A program made the translations under genes and the position numbers. A stretch of 64,000 bases of DNA from Asterias rubens (taxonomy: Eukaryota > Echinodermata > Asteroidea > Forcipulatida > Asteriidae): NCBI RefSeq assembly GCF_902459465.1, contig NC_047066.1:4128377-4192376 (forward strand), read 5' to 3'. The notes beneath the pieces were generated by a model, which saw only the letters and a list, made by a program, of their open reading frames with translations, was not told where the DNA came from and made no database searches. Numbering within the stretch: the first letter of the stretch is position 1; every line of letters begins with the position of its first letter. This document shows positions 58,376 through 64,000 of this stretch, piece after piece.

Positions 58376-58584
58376 TTTGTTACAATACAGTAAAACTAAC
58401 GGCAACAATCAGAGAGAAACGGTGCGTGTTTCTAATTTAAAATTAACACAAATTTGTTGGTGCTACCAGTTGCTCATTACCAGCGAAAACTCTCTGTGTT
58501 TACTTAAAACAAAAGAATTTGAATAAACTCATTCTTCCAAATAACCATGGTGTATACTCCTGTAAAGGAACTTGTGCTGAATAT

Positions 58585-58928
58585 TTAAAGGAACATTACA
58601 GAATTGGTAAGAAAACAAAATTGTCTAAGATCACAGATATACATAAAACTTCAAATACACAGTCCAATAATGATGATAGTGATCTGTCCGACATGTCATA
58701 ATTTGATGAGAAATAAAAAATATAGTTTCGCGATAGCAGTTTATCGCTCAGTGAGCGTTATATTTATTTTTGTTATTGGCATCGTTGTCATGCAAAATAT
58801 GTAGTCTGTTTTTAACAGATGGCTGATCAATCATTAACTTCTACAGGTTTGTCAGTTTATGTATGGTGGATTACATTAAATGCTTACACTGCCAGCAACT
58901 CGAAAAACAATTCTGTAATGTTCCTTTA
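58585..58928 (+). mobile_element. TTAA element family C, copy 2
   Basis: Same ends and core as 27098-27485. Confidence 0.85.
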
Positions 58929-59862
58929 AAGGAACTTGCGGAAACCCTGATGACTTTTTGTATAACAAAACAGGATAGTTTTTTTTCAGTAATAATATAT
59001 TCTCTTCTGAACCAGTTAAACCTTCAAAAGTTACATAAATTAGCCCTCATTTGGAATGTTTCTTTACAATCTACAAAATAAAAACACAACTAATTAAACA
59101 CTAATCTATTTGCACCTGTTTGGGAGAGATGTTAAAAATTTAATCGGAAATACAAAAAACTAAAAAAGAATAAATTAACCAGAAATAAAAAAAACGATTC
59201 AAGCTGTTTGAAACAACATAACATAACAATTGGAACGTTCTCTTCAACTCTGAAAAAGAGTTGCTGTCGCTTAGTCATAATTGTCAAATAATAATCAACT
59301 ATTCATTAATTAGTTGGTGTATTGTATAGTTAAGCTATTGATTAATGGGAACAACAGAAATAATACAATTTAAAATAAACATCTTTTGCTAAGAAGCAAA
59401 ATTGTACCAGTAAAGCAAATTCCGTTTAAAAAAAATTATTGCCCCATGTTGCTAGGATAATGTATTGAACCATTTCAGAAACAATTGGCTCCACACAAAA
59501 ACTCATTTATACGCATAAAGTGAACCTTGTTTACAATAAGTGTGACCTTGCACATTCTTTGAGTATTCTGGCACGCAAGATACTACACTGGTCCTATGGG
59601 AAAGTTGACATTTTGTGTCAGAATTTTTACATAAAACTATATGAAAGTAAAAGCTGGAAAAGTTTTGAGATGTGCCCCCTTTCATCATATCAAAAGTTGA
59701 TAAGAATTAGACAGTGCAATCTCCATAAAATATAAGATTTCATGGTTTCTTCCATTGAGCTGTGTACAAATCGTGCCTTTCAGGAAATACAGGCTCTGTG
59801 GCTCTTTTGTAAACATGTGATGTCACAGGTCACATCATCTACACATAATACAGAGTGCTTAT
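58929..59862. other. Intergenic, AT-rich, nothing recognised
   Basis: Only short frames without known motifs. Confidence 0.5.
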
Positions 59863-60117
59863 GGGTGCATTCGTTTAGCTTCCCTGGGTCATCCCAGGTC
59901 TGCCCCGGTGCGTTCGAATAGCTTTTGACATCATTCCAGCGGCTCACCCAGGTCAGCCCCCAGTGCCCTGCTTGTGGAGTGGGTCACTTGGGGGCTGGCC
60001 CCAGGTAAACGACCTCACTACGAGAGCGGTCAGTGGTCGTTCGTTTAGCTCTTGTTAGGGGCACACCCGAGTGAGCACCGCGGGGTAGACCCAGGGAAGC
60101 TAAACGAACGCACCCTA
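59863..60117. mobile_element. Foldback element J, about 255 bp
   Basis: Ends GGGTGCATTCGTTTAGCTTC and gaagctaaacgaacgcaccc, an almost perfect inverted repeat. Inner copies of cgttcg(a/t)(a/t)tagct are also inverted. GC-richer than its surroundings. Confidence 0.85.
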
Positions 60118-60359
60118 TTTAACACTGTAAATTAAATTCGTGTCATGCCTGTGGGCAAGCCAAAGTTTTTGTACAGAACTTCTTTAAAAGTGTGATTTTT
60201 GTGCAGCTGTTGTCAGGCTACATGTATTTGCATATTGGTACCATAGTAATTTCTGTACATTCTGGACTCTATTTATAGAATGCATAACCAGTATTTGTGT
60301 ATTCTATTTAAATAAAATAATGAATACAAAAGGGGAATCTTCATCATCATCACACATAC

Positions 60360-60600
60360 TCTATGTTCCCTAAACTCGTCTGGCAAGTTACGAAGACTGT
60401 GCCTTTTCCAGTTGCGCACCGTGTCTCTGGAATTCCTTGCCATACGAGCTGAGGGACACACCTGATCTATCAACATTCAAACACAACCTCAAGACTCATC
60501 TGTTCAATTTGTCTGTTTGCTAGCTTCCGGCGCCTTTGAATGGAACCATTCCAGATACTGTGCGCCTCATAAATTGTATGTTATTGTTATTATTATTAAC
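60360..60600 (+). mobile_element. LINE RT C-terminal fragment
   Basis: Plus-strand reading gives LWNSLPYELRDTPDLSTFK, LKTHLF and a stop, then gcctcataaattgtatg and (TTA)n. Same family type as 4985-5245. Confidence 0.75.
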
Positions 60601-61476
60601 AGAAAAAAAAATTGTTCATGTTTCTCGTTTTGGCTATGCATCGTTTAGATGATCATTTGAGTGATACCCTATTTTACACCATATGGTAATTATAAAGTAA
60701 TTATTATTATCATAATTGGTTTCTATTTACATGTCTTGATCATCTGGAAACAAATGATGTGTGCTTTAATTAACTATACAATTAAATACATTAGATGCAC
60801 AATTAACTAGATGTTAAATTTGCATCAGGGATAAAGGGACTAATCATTTTGGTTGTACCCACAGACACTGATGTATCTTAGCACTGTATACTCAGTACTT
60901 TCCCGAGTTCTGTGGTATCCCACTCGAGTAATATGCCTGTGATGTTTTTCACAGAGCTCGGGAAAGTACTGAGGATACAGTGCTATTAGAAATCGGTGTA
61001 TATGGATAAAACCAATGAATATACACAGTGTTTATGTAAACAGATGCAAAAAAACTCTCTTGCATTTCAAAATGGAAGATACCTAAAACATGCATAATTG
61101 TTTTCTTTTATACGTTCTAGTTAGTCACAAAAATTTATCACAAAATATTGTCCGACAGTTACAATTGGCAAAAGATAGTACTATTGTTTCTATTTCATAA
61201 TTATTAAATTAAACATTCACATCTCACATAAATAACACATTTATTTTAATATATATTATATTTCTTGAAAATTAATTTACATTATTGTTTTTTTAATTTT
61301 AATCTATACACATTGCCTGGTGCGTTTCATGAAGTTCAATTACAGGAAGATCTCTGTTTTTTTTAAGTAGACGAAATTGTAATTTTATTTGAATGGACAC
61401 ATTATAGCCCAGGATTGAAATTACACCGAGGTAGCCTCTCGTGCCCTGTTTCATGACCTCGGTTTCCCATAGACTC
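60600..61476. other. Intergenic; SINE-1 tails, otherwise nothing
   Basis: Apart from 60820-61020 no feature seen. Confidence 0.5.
60820..61020. mobile_element. Two SINE-1 tails joined head to head
   Basis: An inverted half (cactgtatactcagtacttt) meets a forward half (cgggaaagtactgaggatac) near 60910, leaving a palindrome with little of the tRNA heads. Confidence 0.65.
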
Positions 61477-61845
61477 TTAAAGGAACGTTACAGAATTGGT
61501 AAGAAACAAAAATCATGAAGATCACAGATTTACATAAAACTTACACGGTCTAATGATGATAGTTGAAAACATCCCTTGAAATATTTCTGTCTGAAATGTC
61601 ATATTTGATGAGAAATAAATAATCTAACTTCGCGTTTGGAGTTTATCGCTCAGTGAGTGTTTTATTCATTTTTATTTTGGCATCGATGCAATGCAAAATT
61701 TGTAGTCTGTTTTTTAACCCAGATGGCCAATCGTTCTCAAACTTCTACAGGTTTGTCAGTTTATGTATAAGGTGGATTACATAAAGTGCTTACACTGCCA
61801 GCAATTGTTTTGTTAGCAAAAACCGATTCTGTAATGTTCCTTTAA
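61477..61845 (+). mobile_element. TTAA element family C, copy 3
   Basis: Same ends and core; TTAA at 61477 and 61842. Confidence 0.85.
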
Positions 61846-61980
61846 GATTTATTCAATAGAAGTGCCCTTTGCAAAATGAAAATGACCTGAAATGCCCGCC
61901 GCACACTTAGGACTGGCCTTAGGTTTGAATAACTCTTGGGACTAGTCCTAGGTTAGGACTATCTTTGTGAAATAAACGCC

Positions 61981-62155
61981 TGCCGTCGATTTCACAAAAC
62001 TCTTCCTAACTTAAGAATAATCTTAGGACTTAGGACGAGTCCCAACCCTGCACTGTAGCATGCAGACCTTAAGATTAATCCTCAGTTAGGACGTGTTACT
62101 CCCCCTAACAGATAAGACGAGTCCTAACTCTTTGTGAAATCGACGGCTGGTTCAG
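61981..62155. mobile_element. Foldback element L
   Basis: ccgtcgatttcacaaaactc and ctttgtgaaatcgacgg arms with repeats of cctaactta/ttaggac. A relative at 43731-44172 is split by family B copy 3; a partial one is at 41486-41602. Confidence 0.75.
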
Positions 62156-62967
62156 TAAAAGTTTTAAACTACAAGCCCTGGGGCCCTTTGTAGATTTTCT
62201 TGAAAAGGTTTAGCTCTGATATTTTCTCGTTACTCATGATTAAAAACTGTTATTTTATTTTGTTATTGTAGTCTGATCATACCCTGCATATTAAAAATAA
62301 TAATCCTCGTCACCCGACCGGGACCAGACTAAATCCAGCCTCAGGCTGTATTTGAATAGGCAGCTGCAACTAATTTCAGCATATATGCTTCAACACATGT
62401 AAAAAACCTTGCAGTACCGTCATCGATCCGTTTTTTTCTGACTTTGCAATAAGGGATAATTAAATCGGCCCCATTTTTATAATGTCTGAAAACAATTTAA
62501 AAATTAATTTTGCACAGCAAAATTTGTTGACTTGAGTTATTTTTTGCACACTGAGTAATTGAGCATCAAATGATGATTTTTGAGCAGCAACCGTCTCTTG
62601 GCCCCAGGGCAAAGGGCCAATTTTATAGTGCTACTTAACGGAAAGCAAATTTGTGTGCTAACTAAAACAGACAAATTTGCTTAAGCAAAAGAGATTCTGG
62701 TCAAGCAAATAAAATCCCGTTCCAGAAATTACTTTGGTTACAATACACCACGTGACCTTAAAATGTCCTTTCTTAACGTTGAAAATGGCGACCAAAATAT
62801 ATTTTTGGGAAGTCAGCTTTGAGCTTTTGAGTGCCTTGACTACAGTCATTGTGTCTGGAATGTTAATTAACAATTGATTACTAAACAAAATAACAATCAA
62901 GTAATAACTTACAGCTTATAAAATGCATGGCATTACCAGACTCAACACATGGCACTCCCAGGGTTTT
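62156..62967. other. Intergenic; partial foldback F
   Basis: A family F half (about 62600-62715: ggccaattttatagtgctac to gcttaagcaaaag) is the only recognisable part. Confidence 0.5.
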
Positions 62968-63375
62968 ACAGACACTGGACACTTTTGGTAATTGTCAAAG
63001 ACCAGTCTTCTCACTTTGTGTATCTCAACATATGCACAAAATAAAAAAACTGTGAGAATTTTAGCTCAATTGTTTGATGAAAGTGGGAGATAATATAGGA
63101 AGAAAAAACACCCTTTTCACACAAAGTTGTGTGCTTTCAGATGCTTGATTTCGGGACCTCAAAATCTAATTCTGAGGTCTCAAAATCAAATTCAAATATT
63201 TTAGTGGAAAATGACTTCTTTCTCAAGGGTGTTTTTTTCTTTTATAGTTATCTCGCAACTCCGGCGACCAATCGAGCTCAAATTTTCACAGGTTTGTTAT
63301 TTTATGCATATATTGAGATACACTAAGTGAGAAGACTGGTCTTTGACAACTACCAATAGTGTCCAGTGTCTTTAA
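62968..63375 (+). mobile_element. TTAA element family A, rearranged
   Basis: Left half in one orientation joined to a right half near 63225 (aagggtgtttttttctt). The right end ccagtgtctttaa is present. Confidence 0.75.
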
Positions 63376-63482
63376 CATGATAATCCAGCTGCAGCTGCTT
63401 ATTTAGAAACGACCTCGGATTAAAATGGCCGACTTGTGAGCAAGGTCTACTGCACATTCTCCGTGGGGTCACTCCGCTGTCC

Positions 63483-64000
63483 TCATCTTGACATACTGAA
63501 GATTGACAAGTGGTTCATCTCAAATCCTCGTATGCCTTTGGCTGCAAAGTAGATGTAACCGGTGTGGTACACTGCGAAGGATAATAGAGATAACAATAAC
63601 AATAATGGTACGAATACAAGACATTTATAAGGGCAAATAATGCAGGAGCCTCTATGCGCAACACAAAACTTAAAACAATGACAAAATAAACTACAAGCAA
63701 TTGTTACAACAAAAAGATTCAAACAAACGAGTCATAAAAAGTCCCTTGAAAATCTTAATAGAGTGAGCTTGGCGAATATGAAGATGTAAGTCATTCCATA
63801 ACGAGGGTGCAATGCTTTTGAAACCTCTTTGAGCGGAGAACTTAGTTGAAAAAGAAGTTTCAGTCAGCAGGGATCGGCCAGCGGACAAAGAGGCTGAATA
63901 GGAATACATGTATGTAGAAAGTCAGATACATAGACGGGAGATAGGCCATAAAGAGCTTTGAAAGGGATAATATGCAATTTATATCCGATCTGTAGTTTGA
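63483..64000 (-). mobile_element. LINE RT C-terminal fragment, cut by window edge
   Basis: Minus strand: KALYGLSPVYVSDFL near 63960, then in another frame FSAQRGFKSIAPSLWNDL and IKIFKGLFMTRLF, stop near 63691, and a 3' UTR. At least one frameshift separates the two halves. Confidence 0.75.

Overview
This is nuclear DNA from an animal. It is AT-rich, its genes are split by many GT-AG introns, and most of it consists of old repeats. The gene types and the repeat style (foldback elements beginning 'gggcccaatttcataaagc', tRNA-derived SINEs, Penelope-like and non-LTR fragments) suggest an echinoderm, most likely a sea star. That placement is inference from recognition, not from a search.

Five protein genes can be read. 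(1) HPS4 on the minus strand (17974 to 1455): 13 coding exons, 1,017 residues, a subunit of BLOC-3, the guanine-exchange complex for Rab32/38. (2) PIPOX on the plus strand (21588-26874): 6 coding exons, 389 residues, peroxisomal sarcosine/pipecolate oxidase ending in AKL. (3) A divergent Rab-like GTPase on the minus strand (35063 to 32465): 3 exons, 223 residues, with several nucleotide-binding motifs altered. (4) SDS on the minus strand (44342 to 38591): 7 exons, 321 residues, a PLP-dependent serine/threonine dehydratase. (5) An intronless class A GPCR on the plus strand (46698-47918): 406 residues. All exon joins were worked out by eye from splice sites, phase and remembered protein families; every reading frame closes exactly.

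Layout: 1-18 kb is HPS4, with introns full of mobile elements. 18-21.5 kb is the head-to-head gap between HPS4 and PIPOX and holds a telomere-like array. 21.6-27.5 kb is PIPOX. 27.5-32.4 kb is repeats. 32.4-35.1 kb is the Rab-like gene. 35.1-38.5 kb is foldback elements and a long A-rich microsatellite. 38.6-44.4 kb is SDS. 44.4-46 kb holds a Penelope-like insertion with a clear target duplication. 46.4-48.5 kb is the GPCR and a broken copy of its 3' end. From 48.5 to 64 kb I found no further host gene, only repeats, tandem arrays, retroelement remains and unassigned sequence.

The most notable structure is the nesting of mobile elements. Four groups of small inverted-repeat elements share TTAA ends, and insertions into other repeats show the empty sites. 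Some lie within 10-30 bases of splice sites. The same LINE family sits between a duplicated PIPOX splice acceptor/exon start and between two copies of the GPCR 3' end. Penelope-like 3' ends carry a hammerhead-ribozyme-like fold. PIPOX and SDS both act in glycine/serine metabolism and HPS4 belongs to a Rab exchange factor, but no operon-like link should be assumed in an animal genome.
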